A DNA stretch of 64,000 nucleotides from Comamonadaceae bacterium (GCA_947452785.1 CANGDZ010000003.1:1-64000), one strand, 5' to 3'; shown: positions 37,192-48,595, counted from the stretch's first letter. The notes: a model not told the origin generated them from the letters alone. Translations and numbers: made by a program.

Positions 37192-39467
37192 AGCGCCGCA
37201 CCTGGTTACTCAGCGCCCTGGGCGCTACGGGCGCCTTGGTGGTTGGCTGGGGCGTGATGCCGGCGCGTTCGCGTCTGGGCTCGCCCGAGCTGATGCTCCA
37301 AACCGAAGGCGATGTGGCACTGAACGGCTGGATCAAGATCACCAAAGACGGCACCGTGGTGCTGGCCATGCCGCGCAGCGAAATGGGACAAGGCGTGCAC
37401 ACCGCGCTGGCCATGCTGGTGGCCGAAGAACTGGACCTGCCCCTGGCCCGCGTGCGCCTAGAACAAGCGGGCGCGGACAGCATTTACGGCAACGTCGCCA
37501 TGCTGCTGGGCACCTTGCCTTTTCATCCGCTGGACAGCGAAGGCGAGCACCCGAGCGTCAAAATCAAAATGGGCGAATGGATCGTGGGCAAGATCGCGCG
37601 CGAATTGGGCATCAACGCCACGGGCGGATCGTCCAGCATCGTCGACCTGTGGGAGCCCTTGCGCATGGCGGCCGCCACAGCACGTGCCAGCTTGGTGCAA
37701 GCAGCAGGGACCGCGTGGAAAGTGCCTGCTGGCGAAATCACCGTGACCGATGGCGTGATGAAACACGCCTCCGGCAAGGCCGCTCATTATGGCGAAATGA
37801 GCGCAGCGGCAGCGGGCACGACCCCTAACCCCGTCAACCCCAAATCGCCCCAAGACTGGAAGCTGATCGGCCAGCCCGCCGCACGCAGCGACATCCCGGC
37901 CAAGGTGATGGGCCAAGCCCAATTCGGCCTGGACGTGCGCTTGCCCGGCATGCTGTTCGCTGCCGTGCGCATGAGCCCCATGCTGGGCGGCGCTGCGTCG
38001 TCCATGGACACCAAAGCCGCTTTGGCTTTGCCAGGGATCGACAAGGTCGTTGCACTCGACGCCTGGGGCGGCGGCACCGCCGGTCTGGCCGTTGTGGCCC
38101 AAACTACTTGGCAAGCCCGTCAAGGCGCGCAAGCGGTGCAGGTGCAGTGGCAAGCGCCCAGCACCGGTGCGGGTTCTGGTGCTTTGGACACCACGCGCAT
38201 CCAAGCGGCTTTGCTCAACAGCTTGAACACCGAGAGCGGCTTTACCTTTTACGAGCAAGGCGTGCCCGTCCAGGCCGAGAAGGCGGCGGCCAGCCGCATC
38301 GACGCGCTGTACCAAGCGCCCTACTTGGCGCACGCCACGATGGAGCCGATGAACTGCACCGCGCAGGTGAAAGACGGACGCGTTGAAATTTGGGTGCCCA
38401 CTCAAGTGCCGCTCATGGCTCGCGCCATCGCCGCCAAAGTGGCGGGCGTGAAAGAAGACCAGGTCACAGTGCATGTGACCATGCTGGGCGGCGGTTTTGG
38501 CCGCCGGCTCGATGTCGACTTTGTCGGCCAGGCCGTGCAAGTGGCCATGGCCTGCGCCGGCGCACCAGTGCAACTGAGTTGGTCGCGCGAAGAAGACATG
38601 ACGCACGACTTTTACCGGCCCATGCATCTGGCCAAGTTCCAGGCTGCGCTGGACGCGCAAGGCGAGGTGACCAGCTTGCGCATCAAGTCCGCAGGCGACG
38701 CCATCTCGCCGCGCTGGATGGCGCGCGCTGTGCCCATGTTGTCGGGCCCGATCGACATGCCCGACAAAACCACGTCCGAAGGATTGTTCGATTTACCCTA
38801 CGGCTTTGCCAGCCAGCACATGAGCCATGTGGCCACGCAGTCGGGCGTGCCGGTGGGGTTTTGGCGTTCGGTGGGCCATTCACACAATGCTTTCTTTTCT
38901 GAAAGCTTCATGGACGAACTCGCAGTCGCCACGAAACAAGACCCCCTGGCCTTTCGCCTGGGCTTGCTCAAAGAAGCGCCGCGCTACGCGGCCGTGTTAC
39001 AAAAAGCGGCCGACCTGGCCGGCTGGGGCAAAGCTTTGCCCGCAGGCCATGCGCACGGCATCGCACTGCACCAGTCGTTTGGCTCCATCGTGGCGCAGGT
39101 GGCTGAGGTGTCGCTGGAGCAAAGCCACATTCGCGTGCACCGTGTGGTCTGCGTCATCGACTGCGGCACCGTAGTCAACCCTCAGACCGTAGCCCAGCAA
39201 ATGGAAAGCGGCGTGATCTTTGGTCTGAGCGCGGCCTTGTTTGGGCAGATCGACATCGTGGGCGGTGTGGTGCAGCAAAGCAATTTCCCCAACTACCCGA
39301 TGGTGACTTTGGCTCAGGCGCCAGTGGTGCAAACCCACATCATGACCAGCACCCGCGCCCCCGGCGGTGTGGGCGAACCGGCCGTGCCGCCGATTGCACC
39401 GGCCGTGGCCAACGCCTTGTTTACTTTGACGGGCAAACGGCAGCGGGCTTTGCCTTTAAAGGCTTGA
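37188..39467 (+). CDS. Xanthine dehydrogenase-family molybdopterin-binding subunit (IorB-like)
   Basis: Tat-like [66 protein letters not shown]. Confidence 0.9.
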   Translation: MKRRTWLLSALGATGALVVGWGVMPARSRLGSPELMLQTEGDVALNGWIKITKDGTVVLAMPRSEMGQGVHTALAMLVAEELDLPLARVRLEQAGADSIYGNVAMLLGTLPFHPLDSEGEHPSVKIKMGEWIVGKIARELGINATGGSSSIVDLWEPLRMAAATARASLVQAAGTAWKVPAGEITVTDGVMKHASGKAAHYGEMSAAAAGTTPNPVNPKSPQDWKLIGQPAARSDIPAKVMGQAQFGLDVRLPGMLFAAVRMSPMLGGAASSMDTKAALALPGIDKVVALDAWGGGTAGLAVVAQTTWQARQGAQAVQVQWQAPSTGAGSGALDTTRIQAALLNSLNTESGFTFYEQGVPVQAEKAAASRIDALYQAPYLAHATMEPMNCTAQVKDGRVEIWVPTQVPLMARAIAAKVAGVKEDQVTVHVTMLGGGFGRRLDVDFVGQAVQVAMACAGAPVQLSWSREEDMTHDFYRPMHLAKFQAALDAQGEVTSLRIKSAGDAISPRWMARAVPMLSGPIDMPDKTTSEGLFDLPYGFASQHMSHVATQSGVPVGFWRSVGHSHNAFFSESFMDELAVATKQDPLAFRLGLLKEAPRYAAVLQKAADLAGWGKALPAGHAHGIALHQSFGSIVAQVAEVSLEQSHIRVHRVVCVIDCGTVVNPQTVAQQMESGVIFGLSAALFGQIDIVGGVVQQSNFPNYPMVTLAQAPVVQTHIMTSTRAPGGVGEPAVPPIAPAVANALFTLTGKRQRALPLKA

Positions 39468-39471
39468 GGCC

Positions 39472-40671
39472 TCAAGGCCCGTTGTAAAGCCAAGGCACAT
39501 CGAGCAGGCTTTCACCCAGCAAGCGCATGGACATGTCGCGCCCCCAGCGCAACAAGCCACGCGCGTGAAAAATTTGTCCGTTGCGTATCGCCCGTTGTTG
39601 CACGCGTGCGTTGCGCTGCCAGCGCTGCTGGGCATACTGCGCCAACTGGGCGGGCAGGTCCCCATCGTGCAAGGCCAAGCAACGACCTAAGGCATCGGCG
39701 TCTTCGATCGCCATGCCCGCACCCTGTGCCATATAGGGTCGCATGGGGTGGGCAGCATCGCCCAGCAAGGCCACGCGACCTTGGGCTTGCTCTGCAGCGT
39801 TGGCCATCGGTGGGCGGTCACACAGGGGCCACAAACGCCAAGCGGGTACCGCATCGATCAAGGACTGCAAATCGGGGGCCACCGGGCCCAGCGCACGCTT
39901 CAAATCCGCCGCATTGGCCGCATGGTCCCAGGACGACACATCTTCAGGTGCCTGGCCATGCACGATGGCCACCACATTGAGCAACTCGCCCCGGCGCACG
40001 GGGTACTGCACCACGTGCAAATGCGGCCCCATCCACACCGTCACATGGTGGCTGCGCAAGGCCACGGGCAAATCGGCCTGCACCAGCAAAGCTCGGTAAG
40101 CCAGATGCCCACTGAATCGGGCCGGTGCATCACCCAACAGCTGGGCTCGCACGCGACTCCACAGACCATCGGCCCCCACCAGCGCCTGAGCGTTCAAGGT
40201 CGAGCCATCGTCCAAGTGGACCTGCAAGCCATCAGTTTGAGGCGTGTAACCGGCGATGCCTTGATTCAAATTCAGGCTCACGCGGCCCTGGGCATGCAGT
40301 GCGTCCAGCAGCATCTGGTGCAAATCAGCCCGGTGGATGGTGGCGTAAGGCGCGCCATACTGGGCCACAGCTTGCGCCCCCCAGCGCAGCTGGCCGGTCA
40401 CTTCGCCCGACACCGCATGACGCACCTGCAATTGTTCGGGAAAAGCCGCCACTGCCTGCAGCGCAGAGTCCAGGCCCCAGGCTTGCAAAATGCGCGTGAC
40501 GTTCGGACCGATTTGAATCCCCGCCCCCACCTCGGTGAACGCGGGCGCACGCTCGAACAAGCGCACATCGGCCCCGGCTTCAACGCAACGCAAAGCGGCC
40601 GCTAAGCCGCCAATGCCGCCGCCTGCGATCAACACCTGTTGGAGCCCACTTTCGGCCATGTTTATTGTCAT
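39472..40671 (-). CDS. FAD-dependent monooxygenase (salicylate hydroxylase-like)
   Basis: IAGGGIGGLAAALRC; VGADGLWSRVR; LLGDAAHPMRPYMAQGAGMAIEDA. Confidence 0.88.
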   Translation of the reverse strand: MTINMAESGLQQVLIAGGGIGGLAAALRCVEAGADVRLFERAPAFTEVGAGIQIGPNVTRILQAWGLDSALQAVAAFPEQLQVRHAVSGEVTGQLRWGAQAVAQYGAPYATIHRADLHQMLLDALHAQGRVSLNLNQGIAGYTPQTDGLQVHLDDGSTLNAQALVGADGLWSRVRAQLLGDAPARFSGHLAYRALLVQADLPVALRSHHVTVWMGPHLHVVQYPVRRGELLNVVAIVHGQAPEDVSSWDHAANAADLKRALGPVAPDLQSLIDAVPAWRLWPLCDRPPMANAAEQAQGRVALLGDAAHPMRPYMAQGAGMAIEDADALGRCLALHDGDLPAQLAQYAQQRWQRNARVQQRAIRNGQIFHARGLLRWGRDMSMRLLGESLLDVPWLYNGP

Positions 40672-40724
40672 GGGTCAATTGTGCCTTGGGCTTGTGCCGC
40701 TTTAAAAATTGGACAATCAAATGC

Positions 40725-42092
40725 ATGACCACGATCAAAGCACCCGAACTTTTATTGCCCGCCGGTTCGCTCGACAAAATGCGCGCCGCCTTCGACTTTG
40801 GCGCCGACGCCATTTACGCCGGCCAGCCGCGCTACAGCCTGCGGGCGCGCAACAACGAATTCAAGCTGGAGCAGATTGGCATCGGCATTGCCGAAGCGCA
40901 TGCCCGTGGCAAAAAGTTTTTCGTCACCAGTAACCTGCTGCCGCACAACGACAAGGTGCGCACTTACCTGCGCGACATCGAGCCCGTCATTGCCATGCAG
41001 CCTGACGCGCTGATCATGGCCGACCCGGGCCTGATCATGATGGTGCGCGAGAAATGGCCTGAGATGCCCATTCACTTGTCGGTGCAAGCCAATACCGTGA
41101 ACTGGGCTGCCGTCAAGTTTTGGCAAACCATGGGCGTGGCCCGCATCATCTTGTCACGCGAATTGAGCCTGGACGAGGTCGAGAAAATTCGCCAGGAATG
41201 CCCGGAGATGGAGCTGGAAGTGTTTGTGCACGGCGCGCTGTGCATCGCCTATTCGGGCCGCTGCCTGCTGTCTGGCTACTTCAACCGGCGCGACCCCAAT
41301 CAGGGCACCTGTACCAACGCCTGCCGCTGGAGTTACGGCACGCAAGAGGCCACAGACGAGACCGACACCGGTGAAGTCACCCCCATTCGACTGGACGGTG
41401 ACTTCAGCTTTGAGCAAGAGCAAGAAAGCGCCGAGAAAAACTTCTCCGCCTGCGGCGATGGCCAGCGCCATCCCGCGGCTGACAAGGTGTATCTGCTTGA
41501 AGAAGCCGGTCGTCCCGGCCAACTCATGCCCATCATGGAAGACGCGCATGGCACCTACATCATGAACAGCAAAGACCTGCGCGCCGTCGAGCTGATCGAG
41601 CGCCTGGTCAAAATTGGCGTGGACTCATTGAAGATAGAGGGCCGCACCAAAAGCCTGTACTACGTCAGCCGCACCGCGCAGGTGTACCGCCGCGCGATCG
41701 ACGATGCCGTGGCCGGTCGGCCCTTCAACCCCGAGCTGATCAGCGAACTGGACGGCCTGGCCTCGCGCGGTTACACCTCGGGCTTTTTGGAGCGCCGCCC
41801 CGCGCAGAACTACCAGAACTACGAAGTCGGCCACTCGGTGGGGCATCGCAGCCAGTTTGTGGGCGAGGTGCGTTCTGTGCAGGACGGCTGGGTGGAGGTG
41901 GAAACCAAAAACAAGTTTTCGGTGGGCGACACGATTGAAATCATCCACCCCAGCGGCAACCGCAAAGTGCCTTTGACGCAAATGAAAAACGCCAAAGGCG
42001 AAGCCATTGAAGTGGCACCCGGCAGCCCGCTCAGGGTGTGGATTCCCATGGACGGGCCCGCCGACGGGGCCTTGATTGCGCGGATGTTTTAA
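40725..42092 (+). CDS. U32 family peptidase (YegQ/TrhP-like)
   Basis: ELLLPAGSLDKMRAAFDFGADAIYAGQPRYSLRARNNEF; CIAYSGRCLLSGYFNRRDPNQGTCTNACRW. Confidence 0.9.
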   Translation: MTTIKAPELLLPAGSLDKMRAAFDFGADAIYAGQPRYSLRARNNEFKLEQIGIGIAEAHARGKKFFVTSNLLPHNDKVRTYLRDIEPVIAMQPDALIMADPGLIMMVREKWPEMPIHLSVQANTVNWAAVKFWQTMGVARIILSRELSLDEVEKIRQECPEMELEVFVHGALCIAYSGRCLLSGYFNRRDPNQGTCTNACRWSYGTQEATDETDTGEVTPIRLDGDFSFEQEQESAEKNFSACGDGQRHPAADKVYLLEEAGRPGQLMPIMEDAHGTYIMNSKDLRAVELIERLVKIGVDSLKIEGRTKSLYYVSRTAQVYRRAIDDAVAGRPFNPELISELDGLASRGYTSGFLERRPAQNYQNYEVGHSVGHRSQFVGEVRSVQDGWVEVETKNKFSVGDTIEIIHPSGNRKVPLTQMKNAKGEAIEVAPGSPLRVWIPMDGPADGALIARMF

Positions 42093-42184
42093 GGCACCTT
42101 GGCCTGAGCTGAGCCCCGTATGAAGCCGCTTGTTGCACTAATGGATATTCATCATTTTTGTAAACAAGACTACACTGCAGAGCC

Positions 42185-42838
42185 ATGAACGCCGATCTAC
42201 TGACCCTTTACCCCGCCTTGGCGCAAGTTGTGCCGAGTCTGGACGCACTCGGGGCGTCCACAACGCCCTTCACGGTGAAGGCACATTCTGTGTTGTTTGA
42301 TGAGAACACGGCATGCCAGGGCTTTCCCTTGGTACTGGAGGGCGAAATCAAAGTGTCGCGTCATTCCAGCGATGGTCGCTCCCTGGAGTTGTACCGGGTG
42401 GTGCCGGGCGAGTTGTGCCTGGTGTCCAGTGCCAGTCTGTTTCGCAGCTCCCTGCTGTCCGCGCAAGGTATCTCCACAAGGGATACCCGTTTGATGTTGA
42501 TTTCGCCTGCCGTATTCCACCAGTGGCTGGCGGTTGAATCATTTCGCGATACGATTTTGGGGCTGTTCGCCGAGCGCATGGCGGATCTGACGAGCCTGAT
42601 TGATGCAGTCGCTTTTCAACGCCTGGACCAACGTTTGGCGGCCGCCCTGCTGGGGCGCGGTCCCCACCTGTCGTTGACGCACCAACAACTGGCCAACGAA
42701 TTGGGTACGGTGCGTGAAATGGTGTCGCGCTTGCTGCGCCGCTTTGAACGCGAGGGTTGGGTGGAATTGTCGCGCGAACGCATCCAGATTCACGACAGCA
42801 AAGCCTTGCGCGCATGGGCCGAGACGCCGACCAACTGA
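42185..42838 (+). CDS. Crp/Fnr family transcriptional regulator
   Basis: cNMP-like N-domain; HTH THQQLANELGTVREMVSRLLRRFE. Confidence 0.88.
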   Translation: MNADLLTLYPALAQVVPSLDALGASTTPFTVKAHSVLFDENTACQGFPLVLEGEIKVSRHSSDGRSLELYRVVPGELCLVSSASLFRSSLLSAQGISTRDTRLMLISPAVFHQWLAVESFRDTILGLFAERMADLTSLIDAVAFQRLDQRLAAALLGRGPHLSLTHQQLANELGTVREMVSRLLRRFEREGWVELSRERIQIHDSKALRAWAETPTN

Positions 42839-42862
42839 GGGGCGTTTTTTCACCTGGGTACG

Positions 42863-42884
42863 GTCTGTGAGTGAGGTCACAGAC
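42863..42884. promoter_or_regulatory. CRP-type operator GTCTGTGA-GTGAGG-TCACAGAC
   Basis: 8-bp perfect arms with 6-bp spacer; contains TGTGA-N6-TCACA; between the Crp/Fnr gene and the DUF2892 gene. Confidence 0.7.
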
Positions 42885-42945
42885 ATTGAGAGCACCGACG
42901 AGTCCAATAGCGTCATCTTCCACTCTAGATGAAAAGGACTTTTCC

Positions 42946-43140
42946 ATGAAAACCAACGAAGGCACCATCGATCGCATCGTGCGCATTGCAGTCGGCATTT
43001 TGCTGCTGGCCCTCACCTACAACCACACCATCGGCGCATGGGGTTGGATCGGCGTTGTGCCATTGCTCACCGGCGCCATTGGTTGGTGCCCGCTGTACAC
43101 CTTGCTGGGCGTCAACACCTGCCCCGCCAAGTCGAACTGA
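42946..43140 (+). CDS. DUF2892 (YgaP-like) inner-membrane protein
   Basis: NEGTIDRIVRIAVGILLLAL...GWCPLYTLLGVNTCP. Confidence 0.88.
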   Translation: MKTNEGTIDRIVRIAVGILLLALTYNHTIGAWGWIGVVPLLTGAIGWCPLYTLLGVNTCPAKSN

Positions 43141-43183
43141 ACTTCAGCGCCGGGCGGCACATCGTTGCCATAGCCCAAAAGAA

Positions 43184-43211
43184 AACCCCCTCGGCTTGCG
43201 CCTTGGGGGTT
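43184..43211. terminator. Convergent-gene terminator hairpin
   Basis: AACCCCC...GGGGGTT between DUF2892 (+) and acnB (-). Confidence 0.6.
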
Positions 43212-43242
43212 ATTTCATGCGCTGTGAAAACGCTTGAACCGG

Positions 43243-45834
43243 TTAAGCGGCAACGCCCTTGGCGTTTTCCACATACTCTTCAATCTGGTTGAAGTTCAGG
43301 TACTGGTAAATGGCGGCGCCGTCGGCATTCACCACACCCATGGCTTCGTGGTATTCGGCCACGGTTGGGAACTTGCCCATCTTGGACGTGATTGCTGCCA
43401 GTTCCGCTGAAGCCAAGTACACGTTGGTATTCTTGCCCAAGCGGTTCGGGAAGTTACGTGTTGAGGTGGACACCACGGTCGCGCCTTCGCGCACTTGCGC
43501 TTGGTTGCCCATGCACAAAGAGCAGCCTGGCATTTCGGTGCGTGCACCGGCAGTGCCGAACGCAGCGTAATGACCTTCTTTGATCAACTCACTCTCGTCC
43601 ATCTTCGTTGGGGGTGCCACCCACAACTTGACCGGAATGTCGCGTTGACCGCCGAGCAACTTGGCTGCGGCGCGGAAGTGACCGATGTTGGTCATGCACG
43701 AGCCGATGAAGGCTTCGTCGATGTGCGTGCCAGACACTTCTGACAAGAATTTGGCATCGTCCGGATCGTTCGGGCAGCAGACGATAGGCTCTTTGATGTC
43801 GGCCAGATCGATGTTGATGACATGCGCGTATTCGGCGTTCTTGTCGGCTTCAAGCAACTCAGGCGCTGCCAGCCAAGCTTCGACTTTTTCGATACGACGG
43901 GCCAAGGTGCGGGCATCAGCGTAACCGTCGGCGATCATGTTCTTCATCAACACCACGTTCGACTTCAGGTACTCCTGCACTGGCTCTTTGTTGAGCTTGA
44001 TCGAGCAGCCGGCAGCAGAGCGCTCGGCCGATGCGTCAGACAATTCAAACGCTTGCTCGACCTTGAGGTTGGGCAAGCCTTCGATTTCCAGGATGCGGCC
44101 CGAGAACTCGTTGATCTTGCCGGCCTTGGCCACGGTCAACAAACCTTGCTTGATGGCGTACAGCGGAATCGCATGCACCAAATCGCGCAGGGTCACGCCG
44201 GGTTGCATCTCGCCTTTGAAACGCACCAAGATCGATTCAGGCATGTCCAAAGGCATCACGCCTGTAGCGGCACCGAAAGCCACCAAGCCGGAGCCGGCGG
44301 GAAAAGAAATGCCGATCGGGAAACGGGTGTGGGAGTCGCCACCGGTGCCGACGGTGTCAGGCAACAACAAACGGTTCAACCAAGAGTGAATCACGCCGTC
44401 ACCTGGACGCAGGGCGACGCCGCCGCGGTTGCTGATGAAGGCGGGCAGTTCGCGGTGCGTCTTCACGTCCACCGACTTGGGATAAGCGGCGGTGTGGCAG
44501 AACGATTGCATGACCATGTCGGCCGAGAAGCCCAGGCAGGCCAAGTCTTTCAACTCGTCGCGGGTCATCGGGCCGGTGGTGTCTTGTGAACCCACGGTGG
44601 TCATCTTGGGTTCGCAGTAAGTGCCGGGGCGAACGCCTTGGCCTTCTGGCAAACCGACGGCGCGACCGACCATTTTTTGCGCCAGCGTGAAACCGGCTTG
44701 GGTGCTGATCGGGGCAGTTGGCAAACGGAACACGGTCGAAACAGGCAGACCCAAGAACTCGCGGGCTTTGGCGGTCAGGCTGCGGCCGATGATCAGGTTG
44801 ATACGGCCACCGGCACGCACTTCGTCAAACAGCACATCGCTCTTGAGTTGGAAGGTGGTGACGGTTTCGCCATTGCGCACGATCTTGCCTTCGTAGGGCA
44901 AGACGTCGACCACGTCACCCATGTTGAGGGCGGTCACGTCCACTTCGATCGGCAAAGCGCCCGAGTCTTCTTGGGTGTTGAAGAAAATGGGGGCAATCTT
45001 GCCGCCCAACGTCACGCCACCGAAACGTTTATTCGGCACAAACGGAATGTCTTCGCCAAAGCCCCAGATGATGCTGTTGGTGGCTGATTTGCGTGAGGAA
45101 CCTGTGCCGACCACGTCGCCGACATAAGATACCAAATTACCTTTTTTCTTCAGCTCTTCAATCATGGCCATGGGGCCGCGCTTGCCGTCATCTTCAGGCT
45201 TGAAAGGCGCGCCTTCACGGGTGTTCTTTAGCATCGCCAGGTAATGCAAGGGAATGTCAGGCCGGCTCCAGGCATCAGGCGCTGGCGACAGATCGTCGGT
45301 ATTGGTCTCGCCCGGCACCTTGAACACGGTGATGGTGATTTTTTTCTCGACTTCAGGACGTGTGGTGAACCACTCGGCATCGGCCCAGCTTTGCATCACT
45401 TCTTTGGCCTTGGCGTTACCCGCCTTGGCTTTTTCGGCGACGTCGTTGAAGAAGTCGAACATCAACAAGGTTTTCTTCAGCGCTTGCGCGGCCACAGCGG
45501 CCACTTCCGCGTCGTCGAGCAACTCGATCAAAGGGTGCACGTTGAAGCCGCCGACCATGGTGCCAAGCAATTCAGTCGCCTTGGATTTGGAAATCAATGC
45601 AACATGGAGTTCGCCATGGGCCACCGCAGCCAAGAATGACGCCTTGACTTTGGCGGCATCGTCCACGCCTGGCGGCACGCGGTGCGTGAGCAAGTCCATC
45701 AGAAAAGCGTCTTCACCGGCGGGTGGCGCTTTTAGCAACTCGATCAGCTCGGCCGTTTGCTTGGCATCGAGGGGTAGGGGTGGGATACCCAATGCGGCAC
45801 GTTCGGCGGCATGGTCACGGTAAGCTTTCAACAT
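43243..45834 (-). CDS. acnB: Bifunctional aconitate hydratase 2/2-methylisocitrate dehydratase
   Basis: 863 aa; [45 protein letters not shown]. Confidence 0.95.
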   Translation of the reverse strand: MLKAYRDHAAERAALGIPPLPLDAKQTAELIELLKAPPAGEDAFLMDLLTHRVPPGVDDAAKVKASFLAAVAHGELHVALISKSKATELLGTMVGGFNVHPLIELLDDAEVAAVAAQALKKTLLMFDFFNDVAEKAKAGNAKAKEVMQSWADAEWFTTRPEVEKKITITVFKVPGETNTDDLSPAPDAWSRPDIPLHYLAMLKNTREGAPFKPEDDGKRGPMAMIEELKKKGNLVSYVGDVVGTGSSRKSATNSIIWGFGEDIPFVPNKRFGGVTLGGKIAPIFFNTQEDSGALPIEVDVTALNMGDVVDVLPYEGKIVRNGETVTTFQLKSDVLFDEVRAGGRINLIIGRSLTAKAREFLGLPVSTVFRLPTAPISTQAGFTLAQKMVGRAVGLPEGQGVRPGTYCEPKMTTVGSQDTTGPMTRDELKDLACLGFSADMVMQSFCHTAAYPKSVDVKTHRELPAFISNRGGVALRPGDGVIHSWLNRLLLPDTVGTGGDSHTRFPIGISFPAGSGLVAFGAATGVMPLDMPESILVRFKGEMQPGVTLRDLVHAIPLYAIKQGLLTVAKAGKINEFSGRILEIEGLPNLKVEQAFELSDASAERSAAGCSIKLNKEPVQEYLKSNVVLMKNMIADGYADARTLARRIEKVEAWLAAPELLEADKNAEYAHVINIDLADIKEPIVCCPNDPDDAKFLSEVSGTHIDEAFIGSCMTNIGHFRAAAKLLGGQRDIPVKLWVAPPTKMDESELIKEGHYAAFGTAGARTEMPGCSLCMGNQAQVREGATVVSTSTRNFPNRLGKNTNVYLASAELAAITSKMGKFPTVAEYHEAMGVVNADGAAIYQYLNFNQIEEYVENAKGVAA

Positions 45835-45872
45835 GGTGTTCTCCTGTCTGTCAAAGTGAAATTAAAAAAGGG

Positions 45873-46340
45873 CTACCGACCCATGCCTGTCGTATCGATC
45901 AGGCTGGGCGGGGGGTTCTTGATCATCTCTTGGGCAAAAGCCAATTGATCCGGGTGTGCGCATTCATCGGCCAAACGGCGGCCTTTTTTTTGATCCATCA
46001 GCATCGATTTATTGGCCAGCTGCAACCACACCGCACCGGCTTTGGCGTCTTCCAAACGAATGGCACCGGTGGTGGTCGCCACCGCCTTCATGTGGTAATG
46101 AAAGCCTTTGCCATACACGTTGAAATGGCCGGGGGCCGCAGGATCATGCGCCAAGTGCACGGCGGCACCCAATTCACACGGCATTCGACCCACATGAACC
46201 CGCTGGGCAAGGATGAGCGACTCGGCTGAAACCACCTCTTCGGATTTAGGCATGGGCCGGTGAGGCGATGGGGCCGATTGCGCCCACACCACAGGTAGAC
46301 ACAGGGCCAAAAACAGCCCTCCCAAGATCCGTGTTGTCAT
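45873..46340 (-). CDS. Hypothetical secreted protein
   Basis: Signal peptide MTTRILGGLFLALCLPVVWAQS. Confidence 0.6.
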   Translation of the reverse strand: MTTRILGGLFLALCLPVVWAQSAPSPHRPMPKSEEVVSAESLILAQRVHVGRMPCELGAAVHLAHDPAAPGHFNVYGKGFHYHMKAVATTTGAIRLEDAKAGAVWLQLANKSMLMDQKKGRRLADECAHPDQLAFAQEMIKNPPPSLIDTTGMGR

Positions 46341-46373
46341 GAGCTTCTCCATTGAAGATGAATCCATTGCCGT

Positions 46374-47399
46374 TCAATGCAATTGAAAATACGTTTTGAT
46401 CTCAGGTGGCAAGACACGGCCGGTGTGATGGGCACGTTCAATGATTTGCCAAAAATACCGGTAGCTGGCGCGGTCATGCAACTGACCTTGGTGGCTGATG
46501 GGCGCCCACTCCACAGCTTGTGCGGCCAACACAATCTCGCAAGCCAATTCAATTTCGGCCTCGTTGGGGGCCATGGCCTCCAAGATCGGGCGAATTTGCG
46601 CGGGGTGAATGCTCCACATGCGGGTGTAGCCAAACTCATGTGCGGCGCGTGCAGCAGCAGCACGCATGGCGGGCACGTCATTGAACTCGGTCACCACACA
46701 GTGCGAGGGAACTTTGCCGTGGGCATGACAGGCGCTGGCGATTTCGAGCTTGGCACGCACCACCAAGGGGTGGGTAAATTGCCCCTGTGCACCCATGCCA
46801 TGAGATGGAATTGCACCGCCATGGGCAGAGACGAAATCCATCAAACCAAAACCGAGCGACTGCACACGCGGATGCGCAGCAATCTCAAACGCACGGTGCA
46901 CGGCCGCAGGGGATTCAATCAACACATGCAAAGGCAGGTCATTGGCTCCGGCCTGAATCAGGGCCTGCTCGGCCAGCAGCACATCGGCCAACGACTCCAC
47001 TTTGGGCACCATGATATGCACCAAGCGAGAACCCGCTCGGCCTGCAATGGCGGCCATATCGGCTTGGAAACTGGGATGGTCTACCGGGTGGACGCGAACG
47101 GCTACGCGTGCATCGGAGGCTGCATTCAAGGCCAACTCGGTGACCAGCGCAGCATGTTCCACCTCGCCGCCCACGGGCGCGCCGTCTTCACAATCCAAGC
47201 TCACATCAAAAACGCAGGTGCCAAACTCTTGCGTCATCTCGGCTTGCAATTGCAGGCTTTTGCGCATCCGCACTTCGACTCCGCTGTAATGGTCACAGAC
47301 GGGCAACTGAAGGCCCGAAGCCTGCGCACCCAGCAGCACATCGCGCGGATGGAGCAAAGACGCCCCCACGCTAGGAATGGCGTGTAAGGCTTTGCTCAT
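46374..47399 (-). CDS. HpcH/HpaI aldolase/citrate lyase family protein (CitE-like)
   Basis: FDVSLDCEDGAP; IMVPKVESLADV; MWSIHPAQIRPI. Confidence 0.85.
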   Translation of the reverse strand: MSKALHAIPSVGASLLHPRDVLLGAQASGLQLPVCDHYSGVEVRMRKSLQLQAEMTQEFGTCVFDVSLDCEDGAPVGGEVEHAALVTELALNAASDARVAVRVHPVDHPSFQADMAAIAGRAGSRLVHIMVPKVESLADVLLAEQALIQAGANDLPLHVLIESPAAVHRAFEIAAHPRVQSLGFGLMDFVSAHGGAIPSHGMGAQGQFTHPLVVRAKLEIASACHAHGKVPSHCVVTEFNDVPAMRAAAARAAHEFGYTRMWSIHPAQIRPILEAMAPNEAEIELACEIVLAAQAVEWAPISHQGQLHDRASYRYFWQIIERAHHTGRVLPPEIKTYFQLH

Positions 47400-47426
47400 C
47401 TTGGCTCCTTGGTTCTCGCAGGGTGA

Positions 47427-48413
47427 TTAGACCAAGTGGGCCACGCCCGCTTGCTCATCGGTCAACTCTTTCAAAGTCTTGTCGATGCAGCCTTGGCTGA
47501 AGGCGTCGATTTCCAAGCCTTCAACGACTTTGTATTCACCGTTTTCGCAAGTCACAGGGAAACCAAACATCACGTCTTTGGGAATGCCGTACCAGCCTTG
47601 TGAAGGGATGCCCATGGTGACCCACTTGCCGTGCGTGCCCAAGGCCCAATCGCGCATGTGGTCGATGGCCGCGTTGGCGGCAGAAGCGGCCGATGACAAG
47701 CCACGCGCTTCAATGATGGCCGCGCCGCGCTTGCCCACAGTCGGCAAGAACACATTGGCGTTCCATTCTTGGTCATTGATCATGGTCTTGACGGATTCGC
47801 CGTTGATGGTGGCGAAGCGGTAGTCCGCGTACATGGTGGGCGAGTGGTTGCCCCACACACACAGTTTTTCGATGTCGGCCACAGCTTTGCCGGTCTTGGC
47901 AGCGATTTGCGAAGCGGCGCGGTTGTGGTCCAAACGCAGCATGGCTGTGAAGTTGCCTGGCTTCAAGTCAGGTGCAGCCTTCATAGCGATGTAGGCGTTG
48001 GTGTTGGCCGGGTTGCCAACCACCAGCACTTTGACGTCGCGTGAAGCAACAGCGTTCAAAGCCTTGCCTTGTGCCGTGAAGATCGCGCCGTTGATGGCGA
48101 GCAGCTCAGCGCGCTCCATGCCGGGGCCACGTGGACGTGAACCAACTAACAAAGCGTAGTCGACGTCTTTGAATGCAGTCATCGGGTCGCCATGGGCTTC
48201 CATACCGACCAACAAAGGAAAGGCACAGTCTTCGAGTTCCATCATCACGCCGCGCAGAGCTTTTTGCGGACCTTCGACAGGCACTTCCAGCAATTGCAAG
48301 ATGACCGGTTGGTCTTTGCCCAACATTTCGCCAGAGGCGATGCGGAACAGCAATGCGTATCCAATTTGGCCAGCAGCGCCAGTGACGGCAACGCGAACAG
48401 GTTTTTTGCTCAT
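47427..48413 (-). CDS. mdh: Malate dehydrogenase
   Basis: [46 protein letters not shown]. Confidence 0.95.
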   Translation of the reverse strand: MSKKPVRVAVTGAAGQIGYALLFRIASGEMLGKDQPVILQLLEVPVEGPQKALRGVMMELEDCAFPLLVGMEAHGDPMTAFKDVDYALLVGSRPRGPGMERAELLAINGAIFTAQGKALNAVASRDVKVLVVGNPANTNAYIAMKAAPDLKPGNFTAMLRLDHNRAASQIAAKTGKAVADIEKLCVWGNHSPTMYADYRFATINGESVKTMINDQEWNANVFLPTVGKRGAAIIEARGLSSAASAANAAIDHMRDWALGTHGKWVTMGIPSQGWYGIPKDVMFGFPVTCENGEYKVVEGLEIDAFSQGCIDKTLKELTDEQAGVAHLV

Positions 48414-48583
48414 GGTGTGAACTCCAGAAGTGTTGTGAAAGAGGTATCGCAGCACCCCGTCCGGCACACTGCCAGCGAGGCTGTCCGGCAAGCCGGCCTA
48501 AAGCGCACAGGTCAAACCAGTGCGAACTGCAAACAGCTTTTAAGTGTACCCGCGAAAACCCTGATTCGTCAATCTGTCTTATG

Positions 48584-48595
48584 TCTTATATAAGA
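48584..48595. promoter_or_regulatory. Perfect palindrome TCTTATATAAGA in the mdh-gntR divergent intergenic region
   Basis: 12/12 palindrome; second copy at 29437-29448. Confidence 0.6.

Noticed and set aside
37458-38660. 400-aa minus-strand ORF opposite the molybdopterin subunit
   Set aside because: Shadow ORF of codon bias; composition is not protein-like.
46377-47387. 336-aa plus-strand ORF opposite the CitE-like gene
   Set aside because: Shadow ORF; no domain motifs.
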